Part shown: positions 31,982 through 45,059 of the stretch, one piece after another | How positions within the stretch are numbered: the stretch's first letter is position 1 | Layout: each line of letters starts with the position of its first letter | From: Anas platyrhynchos | Lineage: Eukaryota; Chordata; Aves; Anseriformes; Anatidae | NCBI RefSeq assembly: GCF_047663525.1 | Contig: NC_092600.1 | Coordinates: 5,390,001-5,454,000, forward strand | Length of the DNA stretch: 64,000 nucleotides | Direction: 5' to 3' | Translations under genes and position numbers: made by a program | Notes under the pieces: model-generated | Seen by the model: the letters and a program-made list of their open reading frames with translations, nothing else | Database searches by the model: none | What the model was told of the DNA's origin: nothing

Positions 31982-34900
31982 GTCACCGCTGTCACCAGCT
32001 GCCTGTGATGCCACTGGAACGAGCATAATGCAAGACCTCACCCTCCGAGGCTGGTGATGCTGAATTTCCTCCTAATCAAAGACAAGTCCTGCAGTCCCAG
32101 GTCCGGGCTGGGTATGGATTTTTGGGGTGGGAGCTGAGGAAATGCTGCCCCTCTCTTCCCGGTCTCCCCTGGCTGCACACTGCTCCCCACTGCTCCCCAG
32201 GATGTGTGTACGTGAGCATGGTCCCAAGTCGTCGCACCTCCCCCTGAGTCATCGCTGGAGGCATTTCTCCAAGCCCACGCAAGCTGGTGTTGCTCTTGCC
32301 ACCCCTTCGTGTAGCCCTTAATCCTTTCTGCCTCCTAATTACCACCGTAGGGCTGCACGGCGAGCTGTATTGCAATGCTGATCTGGATTAAAAGTAATCT
32401 TGGGAGGAAAAACAAGCAGCACAAAAGGCCTGGGGGAGCTCGCAGCAGCGGCACAGTGTGCAGTACCTCTTGCTCCCCGGCAGCAGGGGGGCAAGGAAAA
32501 GGCAGCCCGGAGCTCGGAGACGTTACACGCAGCAGAATCCCCTGGAAATGTGCTTCATGAGCCTGCAAGAGGCCAAGAGCTCTGTTGGCGGAAAAAAAAA
32601 ACAAAACCATTTTCCTTCCGAGCAACTTACCCTTCAGCTGCGAAGCACTGAGGCTCCTCATCCTTCCAAAGGCATCGTAAAAATATAGCAGAGTTTTCGA
32701 ACCCCGCTGGCACTCGTGCTTCCTTTCGTTTCTAATGCTTCTGCGGCCACCGAGCACATCCAAACCTGGGACAGCGGAACTGCACGCGGGAGCAGTGAGT
32801 GTCTTTGCAGCAGCCACGCAGAAAAAGAGAATTTGGGGTTCAAAAGAATTAAAAGACAGAGAGACAAACAAAAAATTAAAAAAAAAAAAAATTAAAGAGG
32901 GGGGTAATTAAAAAAGGTGGATTTTTTTTTTAGTTCAAAAGAATTCAAAGCCACACAGAAATAGAAGATTTTTGGTTTTTGATTCTAAAGAATTAGAGAA
33001 GAGCCCCGAGCACCTCGGGCTGCTCAGCTAACCCCTCCCTTGGGCTGGGACAGCGGAGGGGGCAAAAACGCCTTCCTGTGCTCCCGCGGCTGCGGGGAGC
33101 TTCCATTGTCTCAGATCAACATGTGTCAAGACTTCCTTTGAGTTCTTGGATTTTGCAGCTGCAAAAGGAAGGGCAGGCATGAAGAAAAACGTGGCAAGAA
33201 GACAGCAATTCATTATTTCATCACTTGTTAACAACCTCTGCCATTCCTAAGAAACAGGGACAGCTGCAGCCGATTTCTGCTCTGCGCTTCCAACCGGGGC
33301 TCCCGGGAAGGTGCAGGCTGGCTCCGACCTCCTGGGCATTTTGACGTGCATCCAGGGCCTGGCATTTCGCAATAACCTTGAAAACTTTGCAAGAAGTGGT
33401 AAGAAGAAGCTTCCTAAAATGCGGAGCTGTACAGAGGCTCCTCTTTTCACAGAGTGAGGGGGCAGACGGTTGGTTTTGCCAGCGACATTCAGGCTGACAT
33501 CCTGCAAAGTGTCGCTCGGCGTACGAACTGGGTAGATATTGGAGAAGCAGGTTAGCCCGTTGAGCTGGACTGATTTCGGCTGTAATTCCCAAGATTTCTG
33601 GGTCTGTGCCATATCAAAGAGGTCACACAAACGTTCTCAAGTAATCGGTTATCGTAGAAGTTTTAAGGGCCAAATCTCCTATGGGCTGCTTCAACCTTTG
33701 GCCCTACTTGCAGTGGTTTTCATCTCAGCAGAGATAAAATGCTTCAGCAGCAACGGTGGGAAGCCTCCCTTTAAAGCCTTTGGGAAACTATGTAAATAAA
33801 TATATGATTCTCATTCAGTCAGGGATAATTTGGAGGCATTTTTTATAGCTTTCTTCTAAAGGAGGCTGATGACCTTTATCTATGTGCGTATTAAATCTGT
33901 CTAGAGGGCATGTTGGGATAAAAGCAGTGCCAAGAAGCTACCCTTGCTTAGTCATCATCAAAAGCATCGATACATGCAAATGAGTAATAACTCCTCTTCT
34001 ATGGCCAACATCTGCTAAAACTATTAAAACACGCAAGTTCAACCCCTCTCCTGTCCTGCCTTGTCTCATACTATTGTCACGTGGAGCAAGCAACTCCTTT
34101 CCGAGTATTTTGCCAATTTTCCTACTCCCTTTTCAGCAGAATGTCAGAAATAGCACATAAATAATAAAGAACAACACCAAAAAGGCAACTGTGCTTCTGG
34201 CCAGAGCGAGCAAGAATGAATTTCTGGCATGATAAGTGCATATGGCAGGAAGAGGGATGATTCTGCCCTGCGGACGGACAAAACAAGCCTTTCAAGTATC
34301 TTTGGCAGCTCTGAAGTTAACACACACACACTGTTATCCTATAATGATGCAGGGAAAAAAAATGACAAGGCTAAAGCCACATAAAAATGCATCAAAGGGC
34401 TCAAAGTGGCGGTGGAGGGCGGCTCGCCTTTCCTGGATTACAGGGGTGAAGAAGCAGAGCTCCCTCGCTGCCCTGTCCCATTTGGGCCAGGAAGGGAATG
34501 CTGGCAGCAGTGAGGGGCTGAGTGTGGGCAGCTCTACGGGGGTGCTCTTTAGGAAGGAGCTGGTGTTCCTGATGGGTCTCCTGCAGCAGAGAGGCCCCGG
34601 GCTTGCCACAACAGGGAAAGAGCCAGGGGAGTTTGCCCAGACTGTGGAGGTGCTGCTGGGATGCAGCCACTGGGAGGGCAGCGGTCACTGTGACCTTACG
34701 GGGGCTTTTCACACCAAATCCTTTCCCACAAGGGGAAGGAGCAGTTCCTGGGGGCAGCGGAGGCATGACGTGTGTGGGATGGATGGATGTTTTCCAGAAA
34801 TAAAGGTGCTGCAGATGGCAGCAGGGCTCGGACCGTCGTCCTTTGAACTCTGCTGCCCTCATGCCCTGCTGAGATGCACTGAGCGATGTCCCCCGGTGGG

Positions 34901-37354
34901 ACACCACCCTGGGCTACCCAAACTGCTGGGGCTGAGGAATGCGGCTGCCGTCTCTTCCCCACTCCCAAGGGAGGCTCTGGACACAGCCCCTGTCCATGAA
35001 TGCCGCTGGCGCAGGACCAGGGAGCCGGCAGCAGTCAAACATCACGAGGGCAAGAGGCAGCCGGGAGGGGCTGAGGTTCTGGTTACCAGCTGTGACTTCT
35101 CCTTGCCTTTGTTCAGCTGAGCCTGCGGAGGAGGCCGAGGTGACCTTGCAAAGCTGGGCAGGGGCAATCCTGGGAGGTGCCAGAGACCAACCCGGGCATC
35201 GCTTTTCCTCCCAGTGCTGTCTGGTCTCACCTCCGAGCCACGTTGTCCCCTCCAGCTGTGGGGTGCTGGCTGTAAGCGAGGAGATCGTGCTCTTCCCGGA
35301 GGCCTTAGAAGCAGCTGACAAGCATGTTAGGCACAGGGAGCCTTCACAAAAGGCCAGAGGCTGTCCCTCAGCAGTGACCGATCACACATGGGGACAAAAG
35401 AATAGCTTTAAAAACAGCTGGGTTTATTTTTAGGGTGTGAAATGGCCGCACAATGCAATTGTGTAAAAGAACAGAACAACCAGAAGCAGCACTAAACACC
35501 AAACTTGCCTGCACACCCTTGCTTTTAACCACTGGGAGGCTGAACAGCAGTGACAGTGGTGTTGCTGATGGCGATCCACCTTCGTGCACCTGAGTGTGGG
35601 ATGGATGGACGGTATCTCACTGCTCTGATAAGAGGGCTCTGATAAGAGGGCAGTTCCTCGAGCTCCTGATCGCAGCTGCACCCCGCAGCTCCACTGGGGA
35701 AAAGGAAAGGGAAACAGCACGCAGTAATTTGAAGATTTCTTGTTGCTCTCACACAAGAAGCATCCCCCTGCTTCCAGTTCCCTGGCGTGGCGTGCACAGC
35801 CTTTGTCACGGTGCTGCGGGGCCTGGGCAGGCAGGGCAGTGGCAGAAGCAGAGCGCCCAGGACCTGTGCGCTCCTGGCCACCACCTCTGAGACCTCTGTG
35901 CTTTCTTCTGGGTCTGGCGTGGAGCTGAATGCACACAGGAGCTTGGACTTTTGTTCTGGAAAGTTCTGGCAGTACTGCTGCTCATCACAGTTTCACATTG
36001 CAGCCTGATCCCGTAGAGCCTGCACAGACCCCAGCTGATGCCACGTCCCGTACGGTTTAGTGATGACATGTAACAGCTTGCTTGCTTCATTCCCTGTCTT
36101 GATCTTCTCATCCTGAGTGCACCCCTTAAAGTTTTGGCTGTTGCTGTAGTTCTGCAAATACCAAAGAACAATTTGCCCTGCCCTCTGTGCAGGCAAAAAG
36201 TTTCCGGTACCCGTGTGACAGCTAAGCTCTTGGCAGCAGGAATCACAGCACTAGAAATTAAAAAGAAAAGTAGATTATACAAGAAAGGGATTTAAGGGAA
36301 CTCAATCCCACATTCCTGAAATTGCCCAAGGGGAGCAATGGTTTCTTAGAATCTGTTTTAAAGATCTTCACTAAGTCACAAACCGTGGAAAAAGACTGAG
36401 CATTAACCTGTAGGACTGCTCATTATGCTCAGATGCTAACGTAATCCAATGCTATAAGGACATCGCCTGGGCAAAGGCGACCAAATAGGGTTTTAATTCA
36501 CTGTCATCCCCAACCCAGTGATTTTTTTTCAGGCAGAGCTGTTATGAAGCAACCAGAGAGCTTCTGGGACTGGCTGCAGCCCACCACGTGGATGAAATCC
36601 CCCTTGAGCACTGGAAGTGGGTGAGAGAATGAAGACTTCAGCGTGAGCCTCCACTTGGAGAAGCTGTAGAAGGTCAGGCTCTTGTCTGCTTTTTGGTGAT
36701 CTGGGCCAGTAAATCACAGCGCACAAATCTGTTGGCCGTGGTTGGGCAGCTTTGCCTAAAATCAGCTTTGTTCCTCCCAAAATGGCTATCAATCAATCAG
36801 AGTTGCCTTTCCACAGGGTAGAGCGTGGATGCCCACCTGCAAGGGCACTTACTGCATGCCCGCTTTAAGGAGCAGTCGCCTGTCACATAAAGAAATGCCA
36901 ACAGAGAACGCTGCAAGGAAAAGGCTTGTATTTAGTCTGGTGAATAACAGGATGGATGTCAACCCACCAGTAAGGTCCTTACGGAGTTAATCCTAGTCTC
37001 CAAGGGGGTTTTGCTGGAAATTTTATTAGGACACTACTACTTTGTCTAATTTTTAACTTCTGTCAGAGAAGGAAGTGGCTCCTCAAGAATATAGAGTCCA
37101 GTCTGTTGGTACAGGACTTACCAGGGGACCACTGTTTGGGTTTTTACTAAAGCAAACAGGAAAATCCTCTCCTCTAATTTATATGAGGTTCAATGTCTAC
37201 AACAGATTAACATGGACAGCTGTTATCTGCAGAAAACTTATTTTTTTCTCCAGTGAAAACGAGTTCAAATTCCTCTCAAAGTCCTCTAATGATCAACCCT
37301 TTTAGTGTTTAACATTTCATTTACTAGAGACCTTCTTAACTCTAAATACAGGGT

Positions 37355-37475
37355 TTCTTATTCATATATATACACATATAGGTTTTTATTACCTATGTTT
37401 TTATTACATATAGATTTTTAATTATACATACAGATACAGATCTTTCATATATTTGTACATGTGTATATAAAAATC
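37355..37475. repeat. AT-rich low-complexity stretch
   Basis: Alternating TA/CA runs (atatatacacatata) and repeated ttttattac units; no gene. Confidence 0.7.
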
Positions 37476-37650
37476 TGTGAAGATCTGTAAAACAGACGCT
37501 GATTTAGCAATCAGCTGAAAAATAAGAAAACAGAAAAGCCTGCATTTAATACAGAGATTTTGCTGAGTTTGTGTCACATCTACATCTTTACATATGAAAA
37601 GGAAGGAGGATCTGTTTGACTTTCTTTGCTGCCTTGTAAAATACTATCAG

Positions 37651-37680
37651 AAACAAACAAACAAACAAACAAACAAAAAC
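37651..37680 (+). repeat. (AAAC)n microsatellite
   Basis: About seven aaac units in a row. Confidence 0.95.
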
Positions 37681-39561
37681 CCCTCCACTGAGAATCTGTC
37701 TAGGATAGCAGAAAGCCTGCAGCTCAGCCTGCTTCTAACTTGGATCGTGGTTGTTCAGAAGGAACAAGAGGAAGGACCCTTATCACTGAGCTGATGGACA
37801 GATTAAAAGTGGACCTGTTCTTGGGACAAAGTGTTACACTGAAATGTCCCAAGATAACAAAGGAAGCCAAGGATGCGTTTTCAGAAAGTCAGTCAGTAAC
37901 TGATTCAAGTTCCACACACAGATGCTTGCAAAAAAGGAGAGCCTAATAGAGAAAACACTTAGAATAAATGGGAAATGCAAAAGCATAAGAGTGAGTTTAT
38001 CTGACATAAACTGATTGTTATAATCCACAGTTTCTAAGAAGGCAGCAAGGGAGGCAGGTCAGCTGCAAGCCTATTCCTCCTGGCATGGCTAACATGCTCT
38101 GAAAGAATTCAAGCTCTTACCTAGCCTGGTTTCTTGCTGGAAAACTAAACCACTGTGCTTCTGATGCTGGAATCTGTTCGAGAACAGCACCATTCCCTGA
38201 GGCATAGTTGATATTTTTAATAGTCTTAATCAGACATCTCTTCATTCCTCCTCATTCTTAAGTTTCCATTGAGCTTAGTAGCAGCTTGCCTTTATAATTT
38301 GATCTATTTCTTCCAGTTATAATACTCAGCCCATGATTAATTCAAGTCTTGAGTGATAAGATCTAACTCCAAGCTATTTGACTTGAAAAAGAGAGCAGAG
38401 GTTGTCATGGTTCACTCGTGTAACCTTAACCATCTCTCGCAGCCTTGTGCCAAGCAGACATCTTCTGAGTGCCTCCAGACTGTCTTCATTTCCCTATCAG
38501 CCAATGCACCGAAGGAGGCCTCTCATTCTCCAATTTCTGTGTGCTTTTCTAATAGCCAGCCAGTGCCGAAATAAATCCCCACCTCCACACCCTCATGGGT
38601 TTCTACGTGAGAAAGCTTCTGCGTCTTCCAAGTCTGCAGAGAATACTACAGGGTTTGTTTCGGTGCACACCGCTGCCGTGCTGCTTTTAAATCCATGACT
38701 CACCCTTTTCCCTGAAATGATATCAGAACAGCCACGATACATTTAGGATTTTTTAACAACTGCCAGCTCCTGAATGTGCTTTGCTGAAGGCAGGAGCTGT
38801 TCTGCCTGCGGGAGGACAGCAAAGGACCACAAGGAGAGGACACCCCCAGGGCCGTTCTCATCGCTCTGCTTCCTCGAACCAGCAGAGAGCTGGTGGACCC
38901 CAGGCCCTTGCTTACATCTTCTTTGTTCACACACTGCTTTAAAAAATGCTCTTTGATTTCTGAAATATCAATAAGCATCTTTTCCTTTCATTCCCTCATC
39001 ATTTATATGGCAGCTGCAGCAAGATCCATGCCCTGTAGGTAAACCTGGAGGGAAGGCTCTGCCTCAGGCCCAAACCTGCAGGAAAGGCTCCGCTGTTCCC
39101 TCGGCCTGAGCCCGGACAGACAGAAATGTTCAGTGCCAACACAAAGTCACCCTTGTGACATTGGCCAACCCATTCAGGGACATCTCAGGCCTACCCTGGG
39201 AGCCCCCAGGGGCACTCACTGCCAGAAAAACGTAGACAGACCACAAGGTGAGACCCTCTGAGGTCTCCACCTCACACAAGTCCACTTTGCTCCTTCCAGC
39301 TGTCAGCAGGCAGGGACCACCTCCAGACGCAGCAGCTTATCCTTCCCTAGGAGACTAATATCACACACAAAAGCAGCAGCAAATCCTATAAAGCCTTCAC
39401 TCCTGGCTGTTTTGCTCCCGGCAACCCAGGCTGGAAACCCTCTCGTTGCTCCTGCCCTAAGGAAATGCACCGGGGCACGGCACTCGCTGTGTCAGGGACG
39501 TGTTACATCCCTGGAGGCAGAGCTGGACCCTTGGGAACAGAGGGGCTGTTATTCTCCATCC

Positions 39562-39586
39562 TTTTTTTTTTTTTTTTTTTTTTTTT
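39562..39586 (+). repeat. Poly-T run of 25 bases
   Basis: A pure T homopolymer. No gene-like sequence or target-site duplication was recognised next to it, so a retroposed origin is not supported. Confidence 0.95.
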
Positions 39587-42498
39587 CTGGCACAGAATGG
39601 AGCCTTTTGGAGCCGAAACCACGGGGAATTTGAGTGATGCTCTGCAGGGAGGTGACGCCAGGGAGGTGCGAGGCTGAGCCCCTAGCGCTCGCCCTGCCGA
39701 AATGCCGGGCTCGGAGGGAAGGGGATGGGCGAGGTGGATGCATTTTTGCCACCAGAAGGCACTGGGGAGCTGCAAATGCTTGCACGGAGCCTTAACGCCG
39801 TGCCTGGTGCTGCTCCTCGCCTTCAGCGCCTCTGCGGCCCTAAAGGAAAGCACAGGGGACTGCAGCTCACCAAGAGAGCCGTGTTATCATTTTCCTTGGA
39901 AAAAATATGTGAATCAGCTTTTTTTTCTGAGTAACAGTGATACGAGGTAGGGAAATAGCACCACCAGACTGGGAGGCTGGGATCATCTCCAGGCTCTGAG
40001 CTGCACCAGCAGCCACGGGGCATGACAGCGGTGGTGCGGTTTTTTGGGGTGCTGCCCTGCCTGCAATGGGAACCCCTCCTGGGCAAACATGAGCAGGGTT
40101 CTGCCGGTTCCTTGGGAACACCCTGACAGAGGAACACGGTGTCAGAACCGCTGATGGCTCAGGGAGCTGGGACGAGCCCTGCAAAGGCACCAGGGCCAAG
40201 CAGCGTTGGCTGGGCCGTGGAAGGTGCAGGGACCAGAGCTGGTGGGGACACCAGTTTCTGGCGATTTTGTGAGGTTAGTGAGCAGCTGGCGGCAGGAAAC
40301 GGCTCTTAAGAAGCTTCCATGCGTAGGGAAATATTTTCACCTGGTTACCAGCCAATTTAAGTTCTGACAGAAATGGACATACATCCTCAGTGCACACAGA
40401 CTCAGCTGGCACCTTCCTGGGGTGAGCACATGCATGGCCCCCCCCCAAGCCACGATTCTCCACCACCATTGTTATTTTTGGAAGGTGCAAAGTCGCTCTG
40501 CCTTGCAGCTCGGTGACACATGGCCGAGCGGCTCTCAGGGTAAAAACACTTCATGCAGTAAGTGCGTGAGGTCCTCGCTGGCTGCTTGCAGCTGCCGTGG
40601 CCGCAGTGCAGCTGGGCTGTCACCGTCCCTACGGGCACGTGCTTGTCCTCACATCTCTGTGGGATGAGCTGCTCCTAGGAAGACTTCACCCTGCAAGGGC
40701 TGATTCTCAGAAGCAAGTTCCTCCTGCACATTGCAGGTTTGCAGAGCTTTTGATGGTGATTTAAGGAGTTGCCAAGCTCACCTGTCCACCTGGGCCATGC
40801 ACCAGAAGGTATTGCTCCACAGCAAGGACAGCTGCATAAGCCATCCATCCCTCCTCAGCCGTTCTGATTCATAGTGAAGCACTTCAGCACACACCTACAC
40901 CTTCACCAGCAATTAAACTGGCTGTTAGAGATTCAGTTTCACAAGCTGCTCAGGTGTACCTCCATCCGCATGCTCATATAAAGGACAACCTGCTAATGCT
41001 GCTGAAATCAAACCTCACGGTTTTTTGTGTTTTGTTTTCAGCTGGGGCAGGTGCCCAGCTCCAGCCATGGAGCAGCCATGTGAGCGCGGAGGAGGAAGTG
41101 ACACAGAGGATGACATGTGGGTAACGCAAAGAGAAACGGGCTCAGCATGAAACCACATGCGAGATTTAAGTGAAAACAGTGAGGAAGTCAAGCATAGAAA
41201 AATAAGGGTCAGAAGCCAGCAAACAGAGTAGGAGCCACACCTCGGTTTGTCTTCCCTAAATGGACGGTGAGGTTTTAGGGTCAGACTGGGACAAAAACCC
41301 CCAAAATGACTGAAATATCTGCCTCTTGCCGTCCAGCCCCTTGGCCTCCAGGAGCCAGTCGTTGCAAGCCGGAGAGTGGCAGCTCCGCAGAGGTCACTGA
41401 GTTAAGTGCTGCTAATTCTCTGTTTATTGACCTCAGCGAGGCAGGATTAGTGCAGGCCAGCAGCGCGAGGTGCTGTTTGCAGGCATGCCAGGAATGTGGC
41501 TGCTCTAGCGTCATTTCTGCTGGGTTTTGAAGAGGATGAGGAAGGGAAGGCAGGGAGCTGCCGAGGGGCAGCAGGCATCGGCCGCAGGGAACGTATGGAG
41601 CTGCCGAGCAGCTGCGGGAGAGCGGCTTTTGGCACCCACGGTCGGTCCTGGCTGCTTTGGAAAGTGTGAGCTAAAGCAGAAGGACTGTATCACCATGGCA
41701 TTGTCTTGTGGCCTTGTTCCTAACAGGGACAGCCCCAGTCCCTCCCTGCGCCTGGTTCCCAGGGAGCTGCATGCAGGGATCGTTGTGGCCTCTGGGAAAA
41801 GCTCTGGGCATTGCCGATGCACCCAGGGCCCCGAGGTGGCAGCCTGCTGGTACCACTGCAGTGTTTGCACCCGAAAGGCAGACAGAGCTTCCCTAGAAAG
41901 GGAATAACAGCACAACCCCGAGTGCACCAGAAGATGCCTGAAGTCCAGCTCCTGCTGCCTGTGTCGCAGGAATGCTCAGAGAAAACTGCCTCGAGTGTGA
42001 GACCCTCAGGGAGAGCACAGACCTGAGGACATTTGAGGCTACTCTCAAGCAAATCTTTATCTGTTCTCTGAAAGATCTGGCAGAAAATGGCCTATCCAGG
42101 ATCAAACTGTGACCAGCAAGCTGGTGCAATGCCTACAGGAGCTACCAAGGCTCTGTACAACCCAAGAAAACCATCAGGATTTCATTATCTATGTCCAGAC
42201 CAAACTTGCACCTATTGCTTTGTCTTGCATAATTCTGAGCTTCTGGGTCCCAGAAGTTTTCTGTAAAGTTCTTGTTCCCAAGGGCACTTCCTAGCTCCTT
42301 CACTTACTCTACCAGGTGGATAGTTTATCATCTCCCACTTGATTACTGTGCCTCCCTGTCTCCTGCCATCCACCTCCTCGTGCTCTGGTTCTGGTTCTCC
42401 AGTGCTTTTTTCTTTTGCGGTTTATCCTCCTTCCCTTGTTACTATTAATTCATGACGTTTCTTACACTCACATTTATTGCCTTTGAAAGTGGCAGGAC

Positions 42499-42520
42499 TT
42501 TATTATTATTATTATTATTT
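42499..42520 (+). repeat. (TTA)n microsatellite
   Basis: About seven tta units followed by a T-run. Confidence 0.9.
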
Positions 42521-44837
42521 TTTTCTGTAGACACTTGGGCCCCTCTGTTTTGCTAATATCAGTGTATCTTTCCTGGTCTCCTGCTCAGGAGTGGTCTCCA
42601 GAGATATCACTGTAAAGAAATGTTTTCCATGAAAAGTGTAACAGAGCACATGGACATTGCCCCGTACTGAGATGTGAGCTTGTCTTCCCTCCCACAGTTC
42701 AAAGTTTGAAAGAGCAAAAGTCAGTGTTCTCCCGCTGGTCATCTGCCTTTACTGCCTGCTATCTGCCAGCATAGTGTCACTGATGTCCTGCAGCCCTGAC
42801 CTGCCTGATTTTCCACTCACTTCTTGCCAGTTTTCCAGAGGAGAATGAGATCTGAAAAGATCTCCAGCTAATGCTTGAAATGCAAGGAGAGTGCTAGCGA
42901 TGTGGCAATGCCTTGGAGGGATTAAGGAAGCAGGAATTCTTCGGAGATTGAGGTTAGAGGGAATTAAGAATAGAAAGTACCAGCTGAAAGTGCAGCAGGT
43001 TTCTCTGTCTGGTAACAGTCAGGAAAAGAAACATTCCCCAAAATACAATTATTCAAAGCCATAGTTTGCTCATAAACCAAGGATTCCTGTCACCTCTGAG
43101 TTCCTCCTATTCTGGATTGAGAACTTCAGGCTTTTCCAGCCTCGCCACGCTGCCCTTTTTCTGCCTTTCAGAATTTCCTTCTAAACTCAGAGAGCAGCAC
43201 AGCATGCTCCTCAAGCGTGTATTAGTGGCAACTGCTAAAACTGTGGCAAAGCCTGAACAAACCTAAATGGTTTTCCTTGACAATGTCCTGTTTGTGGTGC
43301 AGTGTCTGCCATCCCCCTTTCTTTTATCGCCCCTGCCCTGGCACTCCATAGTCTGGTCTAAAAATACCACCTGCTCGGCTGCCAAAGCACTTAAATCTCT
43401 GTGCATGGTTCTTCTGTTCCTTTCATCTCTTTATTTTTTCCCCCCCTGGATTATTTATCTGTCTTGCATTGATTTTGTATTCCTTTCGTATATAAGTTCA
43501 AACATCTTGAAAATCACAGTGCAGGATACACTTTCAGCCGCTTGTTTCTTTTCTTTTTACTCTTTTTTTTCTTTCCTTTTTAAATTTAGGACTGTTCTTT
43601 TCCCCTGAATGACAAAGCAGCACAGGCAGGAATGGGTTTCACGGCTGCCTGCCTGTGCCATGATTCAGCAGGTTGTAAAAGGAAGGAATGTCTTCTTTTT
43701 TTGGGAGAGGGTGGGGGAGAATGAAAAAGCTTGTGTGACAGGCATGTGTGCGACTGAATTTGACTTCCTGGTGCTTGTGTGATCAGAGCGTAGCATTTTG
43801 CTATCCTGTGAGTTACCCAGAAGTTAATAACCTGTCTCAAAAAAGGGACTTGAAAGATGCTTGGTGCAAACCTGGACTTTACCTAGACTGAGGAGGAAGC
43901 CTGCTGAATTATATTTCTTTATTACTCTTTAGAGTATTCCTCTGTGGTGTTTTTAGTTTCTTATTTAAGCCACTTGGTATCTCACATGCTGCCTGTTGTT
44001 TGTGGCCATTTCCCTGCCTGTCTCACTGTATCTTGTGTTTGGTCTCTGAGTGTATGTAGCTCAGTCAACACAGAGGTTTAGGAGCCAGCTTGGTGGCTTT
44101 CTGGAAAAAATGTGAGCACTGGATTCCAAACTTCAGTGTAAACAGGGCTTTGCTGATTTCATTTATGCTGAGCCTTATTTCTGAGCGCTGGGCCCCTGCT
44201 TGCATTGTCCTAACGCGGTGGAATTTTCTCTGTGGGGAGACTTATATTGCTGACTCACTGCATCAACTCAAAACAGATTTATGTTTACAAAGAAAACCCC
44301 TCTTCTTCCCGCCCCTCCTAGCAGCACTGAACGTGGCGTTGCTGTAGAAAACCTCGTACCTGCTGGAGCAGGCTGCAGCCCACAGACCACACAGGGGCTC
44401 ACTTTAAAATAGGTAGTGCAGATACAGCCTCCAACATAACTTTTATCACCTGAAGCAGGTCAGGTGGAACTTAAAAGCGGAATTACTGAGAGGGCGGCAG
44501 GAGCCTGCGCTCATCATAGGGCCTTATTCTTTGCCATCCCACACTGCCCTAAGGGAACAGGAGCTGGGCTGCTCAGGTTCAGCCCCTCTGGCGGTCCTTT
44601 TTGTGGTCCTGCAGCCACCTCCTCCTGCCTCCCTTCTGTCACCGTGGGGACCGTTACTTCTGCATTCCCCATGTTTCCGTCCTCGTTAGGCCCTATAAAA
44701 GTGGAATTTTTATACAGCCCTTCAGAAACACGTTTATTTTGGAAGCGTGGCATTGCCTAAAGCTCCTGGCGCTACACAACGCCTGCCAGCCCCAGGCTGG
44801 GTGGCACCCCCCAATGCCCGAGCATGGGCTGCATCTC

Positions 44838-44985
44838 GTGATGTTCATAAATCCTGGTTTTGTCATGTTCCTGATTCCTAGTTTTGTGCTGTTCCTGATT
44901 TTGTGGTGTCCCCATCTCTTCATTTGGTGACATTAATTCCTAATTTTGTGACGTTCCTAACTCCTAGTTCTGTGGTGATGTTCAC
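44838..44985 (+). repeat. Degenerate minisatellite upstream of CANX
   Basis: Repeated variants of a unit close to ttttgtgatgttcctgattcctag, about five to six imperfect copies 20-30 bases long. It sits just upstream of the CANX CpG island. Confidence 0.7.
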
Positions 44986-45059
44986 TGCAACCCCACAAGA
45001 GGTGCTGGATAACCTCCTAAACGTGTGAAAACCCTTGAAATCCCCTTAAAACGGGCTAA

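Larger units (their letters stand above)
30320..45040. other. Long intergenic region without a recognised gene
   Basis: Almost 15 kb between LTC4S and the CANX promoter. Nothing on either strand resembles a known protein; in particular MAML1, which lies between CANX and LTC4S in human, is not seen. The region holds simple repeats (31.9, 37.65, 39.56 and 42.5 kb), an AT-rich patch (37355-37475) and a few long but unassignable open frames. Confidence 0.5.

Noticed and set aside
31771-32057. Repetitive Pro/Ser/His/Arg and Gly/Asp/Thr proteins from the 31.9-kb repeat
   Set aside because: A 5-base repeat reads open in several frames; there is no gene context.
39562-39586. Poly-T as the tail of a processed pseudogene
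   Set aside because: No gene-like sequence or target duplication next to it, and processed pseudogenes are rare in birds.
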